Shown: positions 27,033 through 35,215, numbered from the stretch's first letter. The stretch: 64,000 bases of DNA from Vogesella margarita (GCF_028548475.1 NZ_JAQQLE010000009.1:105335-169334); one strand, 5' to 3'. Translations and numbers: made by a program. Notes: generated by a model not told the origin, from the letters alone.

Positions 27033-27656
27033 ATGAGCAGTCTCGTCCTCTACGGCAACCGTCTGTCCGGTCACAGCTACAAAGTGCGTCTGGCGCTGGT
27101 GCTGGGCAAGGTCGCGCATGAATACCGCAACGTCGCGCTGTCCACCCCGCGCGCCGAGCGCCCGGCCGACTTCCGCGCCGCCAGCCGCTGGGACGAGGTG
27201 CCGGCGCTGGTGGTCGACGGCGTGGCGATGGTGCAGTCCAACGCCATCCTGCAGTGGCTGGCGGAAAGCCAGGGCGTGCTCGCCGGCCAGCCCGGCGAGC
27301 GCCAGACGCTGCGCGAGTGGCTGAGCTGGGAGAGCAACCGCATCGGCCTGTCGCTGCCCAATCTGCGCTACGCGCGCGGCTTCGCGCCGCAGCCGGCAGA
27401 GGTCGAAGCCTGGCTGGAACAGCGTTGCCGCGCCGACCTGGACGTGCTGGACGCGCAGCTGGCGACGCAGGACTACCTGCTCGCCGGCGGCCTGTCGGTC
27501 GCCGACCTGTCGGCCAGCGCCTACCTGTGGTGGGCCGCCGACGCCGGCATCGACCTGCAAGCCTGGCCGCACATCGCCGCCTGGCTGACACGCATCGCCG
27601 CCCGGCCCGGCTGGGAGCATCCGGACGCGCTGATGGCGCCGGAGCGCGGACACTGA
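27033..27656 (+). CDS. Glutathione S-transferase family protein
   Basis: 207-residue cytosolic GST. The thioredoxin-like N-terminal domain (LYGNRLSGHSYKVRLAL, VPALVVDG, VQSNAILQWLAE) is followed by the all-helical C-terminal domain. ATG 27033 follows CAGGAG at good spacing. Its stop is one base before the start of the next, Cys-rich gene, so three genes (GST, Cys-rich, FAD oxidase) form a tight cluster. Confidence 0.9.
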   Translation: MSSLVLYGNRLSGHSYKVRLALVLGKVAHEYRNVALSTPRAERPADFRAASRWDEVPALVVDGVAMVQSNAILQWLAESQGVLAGQPGERQTLREWLSWESNRIGLSLPNLRYARGFAPQPAEVEAWLEQRCRADLDVLDAQLATQDYLLAGGLSVADLSASAYLWWAADAGIDLQAWPHIAAWLTRIAARPGWEHPDALMAPERGH

Positions 27657-27657
27657 C

Positions 27658-27990
27658 ATGAGCGCGCCGCAGCGCATCTGGCTGGCCCGCGCCGCACCGG
27701 CCAAACCGGCCGTCGGCGCCGCCTGCAACGGCTGCGGCGTGTGCTGCGCGGCCGCGCCCTGCCCGCTGTCGACCCTGCTGCTGCGCCACCGTGACGGCGC
27801 CTGCCCGGCACTGCAGTGGCAGGCTGCGGCCGCGCGCTACCGCTGCGGCCTGCTCGCCGCCCCCACCCACTACCTGCGCTGGCTGCCCGCCGTCGCCGTG
27901 CCGCTGTTCGCGCTCTTGGCGCGACGCTATCTGGCCATCGGCGCCGGCTGCGACTCCGACACCAGCGCCGAACCGGAAACCACCCCATGA
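27658..27990 (+). CDS. Small Cys-rich protein, possible Fe-S binder
   Basis: 110 residues with CNGCGVCC near residues 23-30, a further Cys at PCPLS, one at ACPAL and one at YRCGL. This spacing suggests a metal or Fe-S site of the kind in small CxxCxxCC proteins. A hydrophobic stretch (WLPAVAVPLFALLA) follows. I do not recognise a characterised family. It is coupled to the next gene by an ATGA overlap, which suggests a joint function with the FAD oxidase. Confidence 0.7.
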   Translation: MSAPQRIWLARAAPAKPAVGAACNGCGVCCAAAPCPLSTLLLRHRDGACPALQWQAAAARYRCGLLAAPTHYLRWLPAVAVPLFALLARRYLAIGAGCDSDTSAEPETTP

Positions 27991-29369
27991 CCGATCTGCT
28001 TGCGTCGTTGGCCGCCATTGTCGGCGCCGCCAACCTGCTGACCACGCCGCACGACATCGCGCCCTTCATTACCGACTACCGCGGCCGCTACCACGGCACG
28101 CCGCTGGCGGTGGCCTTGCCGGGCAACCGCGAGGAAGTGGCGGCGCTGGTGCGGCTGTGTGCGGCGGAAAACATCGCCATCGTGCCGCAAGGCGGCAACA
28201 CCTCCACCTGCGGCGCGGCGACGCCGGACGGCAGCGGCCGGCAACTGGTCATCGCGCTGCGGCGGCTGAACCGCATCCGCGCCGTCGATGCGGCCAATCA
28301 GACCCTCACCGTCGAGGCCGGCTGCACGCTGGCGGCGGTGCAGGCGGCGGCGGCCGGCGCCGGGCTGCTGTTCCCGCTGTCGCTGGCCAGCGAAGGCAGC
28401 TGCCAGATCGGCGGCAACCTGTCCACCAACGCCGGCGGCCTCGCCGTGCTGCGCTTCGGCACCATGCGCGAGCTGACGCTGGGGCTGGAGGTGGTGCTGC
28501 CGGACGGGCAGTTGCTGGACACGCTGACCGCGCTGCGCAAGGACACCAGCGGCCTGGACGTGAAGCAGCTGTTCATCGGCGCCGAAGGCCAGCTTGGGCT
28601 GATCACCGCCGCCACGCTGAAGCTGTTCCCGCAGCCCACCGCACACGCCACCGCGCTGCTCGGTGTCGCCGGCGCCGACGAGGCCATCGCCACCCTCAAC
28701 GCGCTGCAGGCGGCGTTCGGCGACCGGCTGACCAGCTTCGAGATGATGTCCGAGGTGTGCCAGCAGCTGGTCGACAAGTACCAGCCGGGCGCGCTGCCGT
28801 TCCGGGCGCCGTGGGCGCTGCTGGTCGAGCTGTCCGACAGCGGCGACAACACCAGCCTGCAGGAGCGGCTGCTGCAGTGGCTGGCCGCGCGCGGCCTCGG
28901 CGACGGCGTGCTGGCACAGAACGACAGCGAACGCGAACGGCTGTGGCAGCTGCGCGAACAGATGTCGGAGCTGCAAAAGCGCGACGGCCCCAGCATCAAG
29001 CACGACATCGGCGTGCCGACCTCGGCGATCCCGGCCTTCCTGCGCGCCTGCGGCGCGGCGCTGCAGGCCGCCTTCCCCGGCGTGCGCATCGTCGCTTTCG
29101 GCCACGCCGGAGACGGCAACCTGCACTACAACATCAGCTACACCCGCCCCGGCAATGCCGAGCTGTTTGCCGACGAGGACGCGGTCAACGCCATCGTCTA
29201 CGAACAGGTCCACCGCCTGCGCGGCACCCTGGCGGCCGAGCACGGCGTTGGCCAGCTCAAGGGCCACTGGCTGCAGCGCTACAAGGACCCGGCGGCGCTG
29301 GCGGTGATGCGCGCGGTGAAACAGGCGCTCGATCCGCAAGGCATCATGAACCCGGGCAAGTGGCTGTAA
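27987..29369 (+). CDS. FAD-linked oxidase (D-2-hydroxy-acid dehydrogenase type)
   Basis: 460-residue GlcD/D-lactate/D-2-hydroxyglutarate dehydrogenase-type flavoprotein. The FAD domain has VPQGGNTSTCGAA and IGGNLSTNAGG; the C-terminal substrate domain ends with FGHAGDGNLHYN and EHGVGQLKG, then the usual DPQGIMNPGKWL. It oxidises a D-2-hydroxy acid; the exact substrate is unknown. The start overlaps the small Cys-rich gene. It is followed by an inverted pair of the repeat. Confidence 0.9.
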   Translation: MTDLLASLAAIVGAANLLTTPHDIAPFITDYRGRYHGTPLAVALPGNREEVAALVRLCAAENIAIVPQGGNTSTCGAATPDGSGRQLVIALRRLNRIRAVDAANQTLTVEAGCTLAAVQAAAAGAGLLFPLSLASEGSCQIGGNLSTNAGGLAVLRFGTMRELTLGLEVVLPDGQLLDTLTALRKDTSGLDVKQLFIGAEGQLGLITAATLKLFPQPTAHATALLGVAGADEAIATLNALQAAFGDRLTSFEMMSEVCQQLVDKYQPGALPFRAPWALLVELSDSGDNTSLQERLLQWLAARGLGDGVLAQNDSERERLWQLREQMSELQKRDGPSIKHDIGVPTSAIPAFLRACGAALQAAFPGVRIVAFGHAGDGNLHYNISYTRPGNAELFADEDAVNAIVYEQVHRLRGTLAAEHGVGQLKGHWLQRYKDPAALAVMRAVKQALDPQGIMNPGKWL

Positions 29370-29392
29370 GCATGGCCACGTCCCCAAAACCA

Positions 29393-29423
29393 TGCGGCCA
29401 ACCTTGTCTCAAGCTTGGCCGCA
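29393..29423. repeat. Inverted pair of the 12-mer repeat, one arm imperfect
   Basis: GCGGCCAACCTTG at 29394-29406 faces CAAGCTTGGCCGC at 29410-29422 (one mismatch), 24 bases after the oxidase stop. It could act as a weak terminator. Confidence 0.85.
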
Positions 29424-29460
29424 TTGTCGTATCCGAAGCCGGCCGGCAAAAACGGCAGGC

Positions 29461-29491
29461 AAAAAAAATCCCCTGAGGGTCTCCACAGGGG
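29461..29491 (-). terminator. Rho-independent terminator, minus strand
   Basis: CCCCTG / CAGGGG arms around a ten-base loop, with eight A's on the + strand giving a U run in the minus-strand RNA. Confidence 0.85.
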
Positions 29492-29580
29492 CCAACACGA
29501 GGAAGAAACACCACACCGGCACAAGGCCGACGGATGCTTCGAGGGGCTAACACCACAAAAACCTTTCGGCTTGAGTGCAG
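29461..29580 (-). ncRNA. Candidate small RNA downstream of the RegA-like gene
   Basis: An orphan promoter (-35 TGGACA, 17-base spacer, -10 TAGATT) and a strong terminator on the same strand bracket about 120 bases without an ORF. The predicted RNA contains CTTCCTC, an anti-Shine-Dalgarno-like stretch common in base-pairing sRNAs. I do not recognise a known RNA family. The segment is also AT-richer than its neighbours. It could instead be the long 3' end of the regA-like mRNA. Confidence 0.45.
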
Positions 29581-29585
29581 CGCAC

Positions 29586-29614
29586 AATCTAAGGCAATTA
29601 CTCTAATTTGTCCA
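29586..29614 (-). promoter_or_regulatory. Predicted sigma-70 promoter of the candidate sRNA
   Basis: On the minus strand TGGACA (29614-29609) and TAGATT (29591-29586) are 17 bases apart, between the RegA-like stop and the terminator. Confidence 0.45.
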
Positions 29615-29682
29615 CTGCTTTATCAGTGACTTAGCGCCGCACGCGGCGTTCGCGGCCGACCAGTGACCTGGCGCCCGTCGGC

Positions 29683-30207
29683 TCAATCACGCACCGGACG
29701 CTTGGCCAGCATGCGCTGCACGCTGCGCCGGTGCATGTTCAGCGCGCGGGCAGTGGCGGAGACGTTGCCGTCGTGCTCGGCCAGCACCCGCTGCAGGTGC
29801 TCCCAGCTGACGCGCTTCAGCGACATCGGCGCGGCGGGCAGCGCACACTCCGGGTTGGGCGCCGGCGCGCCGAGCGCGGCCAGGATCTCGTCGGCGCCGG
29901 CCGGCTTGGCCAGGTAGTTGACCGCGCCCAGCTTCACCGCCTCCACCGCGGTGGCGATGCTGGCGTAGCCGGTCAGCACCAGCAGCCGCGCCTGTGGCGC
30001 CACGGCCAGGAGTTGCGGCAGCAGGCGCAGGCCGCTGTCGCCGCCGAGATTGAGATCGAGGATGATCGCCTGCGGCGTACGGGCCGCCTCCTGCAGCGCG
30101 GCGGCAACGTTGGCCGTATGGCGTACCGCATGGCCGCGGCGCTGCAGGCTGCGCGCCAGCATCGCGGCGAAGGCCGCGTCGTCTTCCACCAGCAGGATGT
30201 CCATCAT
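29683..30207 (-). CDS. regA: RegA/PrrA-type response regulator
   Basis: 174-residue regulator. The receiver has LLVEDD, the phospho-aspartate in LDLNLGGDSG and the lysine in YLAKPAGADE. A short linker leads to a Fis-type helix-turn-helix (VSWEHLQRVLAEHDGNVSATARALNMHRRSVQRML). This is the RegA/ActR/PrrA architecture that controls redox-responsive genes for respiration and carbon or nitrogen metabolism. The start overlaps the RegB-like stop as ATGA. Confidence 0.88.
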   Translation of the reverse strand: MMDILLVEDDAAFAAMLARSLQRRGHAVRHTANVAAALQEAARTPQAIILDLNLGGDSGLRLLPQLLAVAPQARLLVLTGYASIATAVEAVKLGAVNYLAKPAGADEILAALGAPAPNPECALPAAPMSLKRVSWEHLQRVLAEHDGNVSATARALNMHRRSVQRMLAKRPVRD

Positions 30208-31448
30208 GCGTCGCCCTCCAGCGGCAGCCGCAGCGTGGCGCACACGCCGCCGGCGGCATCGTTTTCCAGTCGCAACTCGCCGCCCAGGTGCGACAGTGTC
30301 ACGTGCGACAGCATCACGCCGAGGCCGAGGCCGGCCGGCTTGTCGCTGTCCAGCGGCGCCAGCCCGGCCCGCGCCAGCTGCTCGGCGCTGAGGCGGCCGC
30401 GCCGGTTGCGGATGCGCAGTTGCAGCTGGCCGGTGACGATGGCGGCGTCCAGCTCCACCTCGCCGCCACCGGCCTCCGCCGCGTTGTTGAGCAGATTGAA
30501 CAGTGCCGGCCAGAAACGCGGGTCAGGCGCCATCGGCGGCCCGCCGTGCAGCAGGCCGTCACGCTGCAGCCGCACCCCCGGCCGCGTCGCCTGCCAGCCC
30601 TGCAGCTGCTGCGCCAATGCGTCGCCGATCGGCTGCGGCGACGGCCGGCTTTCGGCGCCGGCCTTGAGCTGCACCAGCGCCTCGCGGCACAGCGCCAGCT
30701 GCTGCCGCATCAGCTGCAGATCGGACTGCAACGCGGCATCGTCGGTCGTGCCGGCGCACAGCTCGTCGCACAGCAGGGTCAGCGTGTTGAGCGGCGTCGA
30801 CAGGCTGTGCGCGGTGCCTGCCGCCTGCACTCCCAGCGCCACCAGCTGCTCGTCGCGCAGCTGCGCCTCGCGCGCCTGTGCCAGCGCCGCCTCGCGCTGC
30901 GCCAGCTGTCGCGCCAGCGAAGACACGAAGCCGGTCAGCAGCAGCACCGACATCGCAAAGGTCAGCCACATGCCGACCAGATGCAGGCGGAAGGCGTAGG
31001 CGGCATCGTCGCCGGCCAGCGGCCACGGCAGGTGCCAGCCAAACAGCAGCGCGTAGCCGCCCAGGCTCGACAGTGCCAGCAGCCAGGCCTGGCGCGGCGG
31101 CAGCAACAACGCCGCCAGCAGCACCGGCGGCAGGTACAGCGAAGCCAGCGGATTGGCGGCGCCGCCGCTGAAGGCCAGCACCTCGGAGAGCACCAGCACG
31201 TCGCTGAACAGGCCCAGCGCCAGTTGCCGCCGTGGCGACAGTGGCCAGCGCCACATGGCGAGATTGAGCAGCGCCAGCGTCGCCAGCGCCTGCAATAGCA
31301 GCAGCCACGGCAACTGCAGCGCCAGCGCGGCGCCCAGCCCCAGTGCCAGCAGCGCCGCGAGCAGCATCAGCCAGCGCAAACGCCGCACCGCCTGCGCCAC
31401 CGGGCCAAGGTTGGCCGCAAACAGTGCCGGAAAAGTGGAAGTCATCAT
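30204..31448 (-). CDS. regB: RegB/PrrB-type redox sensor histidine kinase
   Basis: 414-residue kinase with about six N-terminal membrane segments. GGAANPLASLYLPP matches the quinone-sensing GGxxNPF segment of RegB. The phospho-acceptor box is GTAHSLSTPLNTL, followed by cysteines in LCDELCAG near the position of the redox-active Cys of RegB. The ATPase domain has NLLNNAAEAG and GLGLGVMLSH. It pairs with the downstream RegA-like regulator. A copy of the repeat (31407-31418) codes AANLG near the N-terminus. Confidence 0.87.
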   Translation of the reverse strand: MMTSTFPALFAANLGPVAQAVRRLRWLMLLAALLALGLGAALALQLPWLLLLQALATLALLNLAMWRWPLSPRRQLALGLFSDVLVLSEVLAFSGGAANPLASLYLPPVLLAALLLPPRQAWLLALSSLGGYALLFGWHLPWPLAGDDAAYAFRLHLVGMWLTFAMSVLLLTGFVSSLARQLAQREAALAQAREAQLRDEQLVALGVQAAGTAHSLSTPLNTLTLLCDELCAGTTDDAALQSDLQLMRQQLALCREALVQLKAGAESRPSPQPIGDALAQQLQGWQATRPGVRLQRDGLLHGGPPMAPDPRFWPALFNLLNNAAEAGGGEVELDAAIVTGQLQLRIRNRRGRLSAEQLARAGLAPLDSDKPAGLGLGVMLSHVTLSHLGGELRLENDAAGGVCATLRLPLEGDA

Positions 31449-31580
31449 GGCGGCTACTTTAGCATCGCCAGCGGCGGCCACGGCAGGCTGCGACCATTTG
31501 TCGCAGCCTGCCGCCGCACATTTTTCCGGCCACAGGCTTGACAGCCTTGCAACGGGCGGCTATCATGCGCCGCTCTTGTA

Positions 31581-31665
31581 GGGGGGATTCCCGAGCGGTC
31601 AAAGGGATCAGACTGTAAATCTGACGGCTCAGCCTTCGAAGGTTCGAATCCTTCTCCCCCCACCA
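31581..31665 (+). tRNA. tRNA-Tyr (GUA)
   Basis: 85-base class II tRNA with encoded CCA. GGGGGGA pairs with TCCCCCC, the anticodon loop is CTGTAAA (anticodon GTA), there is a long variable arm (GACGGCTCAGCCTTC) and the T loop is TTCGAAT. Confidence 0.97.
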
Positions 31666-31677
31666 CAAGACTCATCA

Positions 31678-31709
31678 AAGCCCTGCGCAACCGCGTCAGG
31701 GCTTTTTTG
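31678..31709 (+). terminator. Terminator after tRNA-Tyr
   Basis: AAGCCCTG / CAGGGCTT arms followed by a T run, 13 bases after the tRNA. Confidence 0.88.
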
Positions 31710-31737
31710 TTTGCGCGCCCGTCGCGGATCCGGGCAT

Positions 31738-31767
31738 AAAAAAGGCCGCCCGCTGTTGCGGACGGCC
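31738..31767 (-). terminator. Terminator of the isocitrate/isopropylmalate-type dehydrogenase gene
   Basis: GGCCGCCCGC / GCGGACGGCC arms (one mismatch), with an A run at 31738-31743 giving U's on the minus strand. Confidence 0.8.
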
Positions 31768-31863
31768 AGTTCCAGTTCGCTTGGCGAAGACGCCTCTCCG
31801 CCACTTCTGACTATAGCCAATGCGCGGCGACAGCGATATGCGGCATCTTGTCGCAGGCCGCGC

Positions 31864-32859
31864 TCAATCCAGCCGCGCCAGCACCGCATCGCAAAATGCC
31901 GCCGTAGTGGCCTCCCCGCCGAGATCGGGGGTGGCAATGCCATCGGCCAGGGTGCGCCGCACCGCCTGCTCCAGGCGTGCGGCCAACGTTGGCTGCGCCC
32001 ACCAGTGGCGCAGCAGCAGCGCCAGCGACAACAAACTGGCCACCGGGTTGGCGATACCACGGCCGGCGATGTCCGGCGCCGAGCCATGCACCGGCTCGGC
32101 GATGGCCGCCTCGCTACCTAGGTTCAGCGACGCCGCCACCCCCAGCCCGCCGCCGAACGCCGCCGCCAGATCGGACAGGATATCGCCGTACAGATTGGGC
32201 GCCAGCAGCACGTCGAAACCCTGCGGCGCCTGCGCCAGCTTCAGCGCGGCGGTGTCGACCAGCAGCTCGTCCACCGCGATCTGCGGATAATCCGCCGCCA
32301 CATCGCGCGCCGCATCGCGGAACAGGCCGTCGGTGAGCGGCATGATGTTGGCCTTGTGCATGATGGTCACGCGGTGGCGGCCGCCATCCTGCGCCAGGCG
32401 GAACGCGGTCTCGGCGACGCGGCGCGAGGCGACACGGGTGATGCGCTTGATCGCGGTGGCGGTGTCGCCGTCGGACTGCTCCTCGCCGACGTACAGGTCT
32501 TCGGTGTTCTCGCGCACGATCATGAGGTCGATGCCCTCGGCCGCGCCACAGCCGGGCAGGCTCAGGGTTGGCCGCATATTGGCGTGGCAGCCCAGCTCGC
32601 GCCGCAGCTGCACGATGGGCGAGCGGTAGCCGGCCACCGGATACGCCGGCGAGCTGACCGCGCCGAACAGCACCGCACCGCACTCGCGCGCCGCCGCCAG
32701 CGTCGCCGCCGGCAACGCCGTGCCCTGCTGGCGGAAAGTGTCCCAGCCGGCCTCGGCCTCGACGATCTGCAAAGCCGGCAGCAGCCGGCGCAATACCCGT
32801 ACCGCCTGCGGCACCACCTCGCGACCGATGCCGTCGCCGCTGATTACGCACAGTTTCAT
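31864..32859 (-). CDS. Isocitrate/isopropylmalate dehydrogenase family protein (homoisocitrate dehydrogenase-like)
   Basis: 331-residue beta-decarboxylating dehydrogenase. It begins MKLCVISGDGIGREVVPQA and has EAEAGWDTF, IVRENTEDLYVG, HKANIMPLTDG, the metal-binding aspartates in NLYGDILSDLAA and the NAD loop EPVHGSAPDIAG. The EAEAGWDTF stretch resembles homoisocitrate dehydrogenase more than LeuB, but tartrate or 3-isopropylmalate dehydrogenase activity is also possible. No leucine or lysine genes are adjacent. The start at 32859 is the first ATG of the conserved fold; the upstream frame is unsupported. Confidence 0.85.
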   Translation of the reverse strand: MKLCVISGDGIGREVVPQAVRVLRRLLPALQIVEAEAGWDTFRQQGTALPAATLAAARECGAVLFGAVSSPAYPVAGYRSPIVQLRRELGCHANMRPTLSLPGCGAAEGIDLMIVRENTEDLYVGEEQSDGDTATAIKRITRVASRRVAETAFRLAQDGGRHRVTIMHKANIMPLTDGLFRDAARDVAADYPQIAVDELLVDTAALKLAQAPQGFDVLLAPNLYGDILSDLAAAFGGGLGVAASLNLGSEAAIAEPVHGSAPDIAGRGIANPVASLLSLALLLRHWWAQPTLAARLEQAVRRTLADGIATPDLGGEATTAAFCDAVLARLD

Positions 32860-33103
32860 GTCCAGATCTCTCCCGCGTGTTGTTGCATGGCAACATATCG
32901 CGCCGCAGCCGGCAGGGCAAGCGAGGCCGCCGTCAGCGCCGGCCAGCCCGCCACGGCGGGCCATTCGAGAACGGCTATCATTCTATCCCCTGATATAAAT
33001 CAAAAAAGCAATAAAGACAGAACCTTTACATCCAAGCAGTTATTTGGAAGTCGGGTTAGAATACGCGCTTGTTGAATTTGCCCGTTTGATAAAGACGACA
33101 CTC

Positions 33104-33883
33104 ATGGCTACTCTTTCCTCCGAAACCGTCCTGTCCGTCCATCACTGGAACGACACCCTGTTCAGCTTCACCTGCACCCGCGACCCGGGTCTGCGTTTCA
33201 TCAACGGCCAGTTCGTGATGATCGGTCTGGAAGTGAACGGCAAACCGCTGATCCGTGCCTACTCGGTGGCCAGCGCCAACTGGGAAGAGCACCTTGAGTT
33301 CTACTCGATCAAGGTGCCGAACGGCCCGCTGACCTCGCGCCTGCAGAACATCCAGCCGGGCGACAAGGTGGTGATCTCCGGCAAGCCGACCGGCACCCTG
33401 GTGCAGGACAACCTGCTGCCGGACGCCAAGAACCTGTACCTGCTGTCCACCGGCACCGGCCTCGCCCCGTTCATGTCCATCATCAAGGACCCGGACGTGT
33501 ACGACCGCTACGAGAAGATCGTGCTGATCCACGGCGTACGCTGGGTCAGCGAGCTGGGCTATCAGGACTACATCACCAAGGAACTGGCCGAGCACGAGTT
33601 CCTGGGCGAGATGATCCGCGAGAAGCTGATCTACTACCCGACCGTGACGCGCGAGCCGTTCCGCAACCAGGGCCGCCTGACCGACCTGATCCTGAACGGC
33701 AAGCTGGCTGCCGACATCGGCCTGCCGCAGCTGAACCCGCAGACCGACCGCGCGCTGCTGTGCGGCAGCCCGGCCATGCTGGAAGACACCTGCAAGCTGC
33801 TGGACAGCCTCGGCTTCGTCGAGTCGCCACGCATGGGCGAACCCGGCCACTACGCGATCGAACGCGCCTTCGTCGAGAAGTAA
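33104..33883 (+). CDS. fpr: Ferredoxin/flavodoxin-NADP reductase
   Basis: 259-residue bacterial subclass I FPR. The FAD-binding RAYSVAS, the NADP-binding STGTGLAPFMSI, HGVRWVSELGY and CGSPAML are all present, and the C-terminus AFVEK is typical. It transfers electrons between NADPH and ferredoxin or flavodoxin, for example in oxidative-stress defence. ATG 33104 is the start that matches the family length; the longer frame lacks support. It has an AT-rich upstream region of its own and a terminator. Confidence 0.94.
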   Translation: MATLSSETVLSVHHWNDTLFSFTCTRDPGLRFINGQFVMIGLEVNGKPLIRAYSVASANWEEHLEFYSIKVPNGPLTSRLQNIQPGDKVVISGKPTGTLVQDNLLPDAKNLYLLSTGTGLAPFMSIIKDPDVYDRYEKIVLIHGVRWVSELGYQDYITKELAEHEFLGEMIREKLIYYPTVTREPFRNQGRLTDLILNGKLAADIGLPQLNPQTDRALLCGSPAMLEDTCKLLDSLGFVESPRMGEPGHYAIERAFVEK

Positions 33884-33914
33884 TACCGGCCCTGCCGCTT
33901 GCGGCCAGCCTGAC

Positions 33915-33945
33915 AAACACCCCGCCGCGTGCGGGGTGTTTTGCT
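33915..33945 (+). terminator. Terminator of fpr
   Basis: Perfect 11-bp arms AAACACCCCGC / GCGGGGTGTTT around CGCGT with a T-rich tail. Confidence 0.92.
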
Positions 33946-33995
33946 TTTGGCGCCAGCCGCCGCACGGGTGAACGTGTCGGGCATGGCGTGCCGAC

Positions 33996-34034
33996 TGTGG
34001 ATAACTTGCAGCGCAGGCCGGTCGTTGTGGATAA
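33996..34034. other. Two consensus DnaA boxes (TGTGGATAA) in direct repeat
   Basis: TGTGGATAA at 33996-34004 and 34026-34034, 30 bases apart in the same orientation. Both match the strict 9-mer TTATCCACA. The surrounding 33945-34225 holds no gene. There is no AT-rich unwinding stretch or dnaA/dnaN nearby, so this is more likely a titration or regulatory site than an origin. Confidence 0.45.
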
Positions 34035-34184
34035 GCTGGCGCAGGCGGCAATACCGCCACGGTACGGCCTGAGGGGCACGGCTAAACGGCAGCACGATGA
34101 GAAAGTTCTGACAGCGACGGGGACGATAGTGGCGTGACGCAGCATGAGCGGCGCCGGCGCGCGGCAAGGCGGCGCGGAAACGAC

Positions 34185-34215
34185 AACGGCCCGCCAGATT
34201 GTTCTGGCGGGCCGC
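34185..34215. other. GC-rich hairpin in the fpr/tRNA-Pro gap
   Basis: CGGCCCGCCAG / CTGGCGGGCCG arms around a six-base loop, without a T run on either side. Function unknown. Confidence 0.4.
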
Positions 34216-34225
34216 AGAATACGCA

Positions 34226-34256
34226 AAAGCCAGTTATCACGAGGATAACTGGCTTT
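34226..34256 (-). terminator. Terminator of tRNA-Pro
   Basis: Perfect 13-bp arms (AAAGCCAGTTATC / GATAACTGGCTTT) with a T-rich end on the minus strand, six bases beyond the tRNA 3' end. Confidence 0.88.
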
Positions 34257-34261
34257 CATGT

Positions 34262-34338
34262 TGGTCGGAGTACAAGGATTCGAACCTTGGACCTCCTGCT
34301 CCCAAAGCAGGCGCACTACCGGGCTGTGCTACACTCCG
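34262..34338 (-). tRNA. tRNA-Pro (UGG)
   Basis: 77 bases on the minus strand with encoded CCA. CGGAGTG starts the acceptor stem, the anticodon loop is CTTTGGG (anticodon TGG), and the T loop is TTCGAAT. The acceptor-stem 3' strand reads TACTCCG. Confidence 0.95.
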
Positions 34339-34423
34339 TCACTTCCGAAGAAGTGGAGCGAATTATATGTAACGTTCCCCACCCTGTCAAGCCATTCCTC
34401 AAGAAAAAATGTGACCGCACCGT

Positions 34424-35203
34424 TCAGCGCCGCGAGCGCTCGCGAGCGCGCAACAGGAAGCGGTCCAGCACCGGGGTGCAGTCGAGCAGGTGCGCGGCGC
34501 CGGGCGGGTGGAATTCCGGGTGCCACTGCAGGCCGCAGACGAAGTTGTCGTCGTCCAGCCGTACCGCCTCGATCAGGCCGTCGTCGCTGGCGCGAGCCTC
34601 CACCAGCAGGCCACGCCCCAGCGCGCGGATCGCCTGGTGGTGGATGGAGATCACCTGCTTGCCCGCCTGCCCGCCGAGCAGGTCGGCAAGCTGCGACGCC
34701 GGCGTCAGCACGATGTCGTGGGCGTGGCTGTCGTAGTCGCTGTGCTGGTGGTGCGTCACGCCCAGCTGGCTGGGGATGTCCTGGTACAGCGTGCCGCCGA
34801 GCGCGACGTTGATCAGCTGCGCGCCGCGGCAGATGCCCAGCACCGGCTTGCCGGCCTCGACGAACTCGTGGAACAGCTCCATCTCGTAGGCGTCGCGCAC
34901 CGCGTCGCCGTGCCAGTCCTCGTGCAGCGGCTCCTCGCCGTAGCTGCGCGGGCTGAGATCGGCGCCGCCCTGCAGCACCAAGCCGTCCAGGTAGCGCGCG
35001 TAATCGGCCAGCCGGATGCTGCTGCGGTTGATCATGCCGTCGCCGAGCACGGTGGGGATCATCAGCACCATCACGTCGCGCGACATCACCCAGTGCGCCA
35101 CCGACTGCTCCAGGTATTGCAGGGTTTTCGACTGCAGCCCGTCGGCACCGGGCTGCGGGTGGTAGATGCGGGCGGAAAGCCCGATTTTCAGTGGTGTCGT
35201 CAT
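34424..35203 (-). CDS. Class I glutamine amidotransferase-like hydrolase (PuuD type, peptidase C26)
   Basis: 259-residue gamma-glutamyl hydrolase family protein. The nucleophile is C125 in LGICRGAQLINV, and the catalytic His/Glu pair is in LQWHPEF. PuuD members split gamma-glutamyl-GABA in putrescine breakdown. A PuuB-like oxidase gene is 12 kb away. The repeat copy at 35204-35215 directly precedes the ATG, and its AAAGG provides the Shine-Dalgarno at correct spacing, an unusual double use of the motif. Confidence 0.88.
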   Translation of the reverse strand: MTTPLKIGLSARIYHPQPGADGLQSKTLQYLEQSVAHWVMSRDVMVLMIPTVLGDGMINRSSIRLADYARYLDGLVLQGGADLSPRSYGEEPLHEDWHGDAVRDAYEMELFHEFVEAGKPVLGICRGAQLINVALGGTLYQDIPSQLGVTHHQHSDYDSHAHDIVLTPASQLADLLGGQAGKQVISIHHQAIRALGRGLLVEARASDDGLIEAVRLDDDNFVCGLQWHPEFHPPGAAHLLDCTPVLDRFLLRARERSRR

Positions 35204-35215
35204 GCGGCCAACCTT
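35204..35215. repeat. 12-mer repeat used as leader and ribosome binding site
   Basis: GCGGCCAACCTT abuts the start codon of the PuuD-like gene. On the minus strand it reads AAAGGTTGGCCGC-ATG, so the motif supplies AAGG eight bases from the ATG. Confidence 0.85.

Noticed and set aside
33945..34225. Replication origin at the DnaA boxes
   Set aside because: Only two boxes, no AT-rich unwinding element, and no dnaA, dnaN or gidA neighbour.
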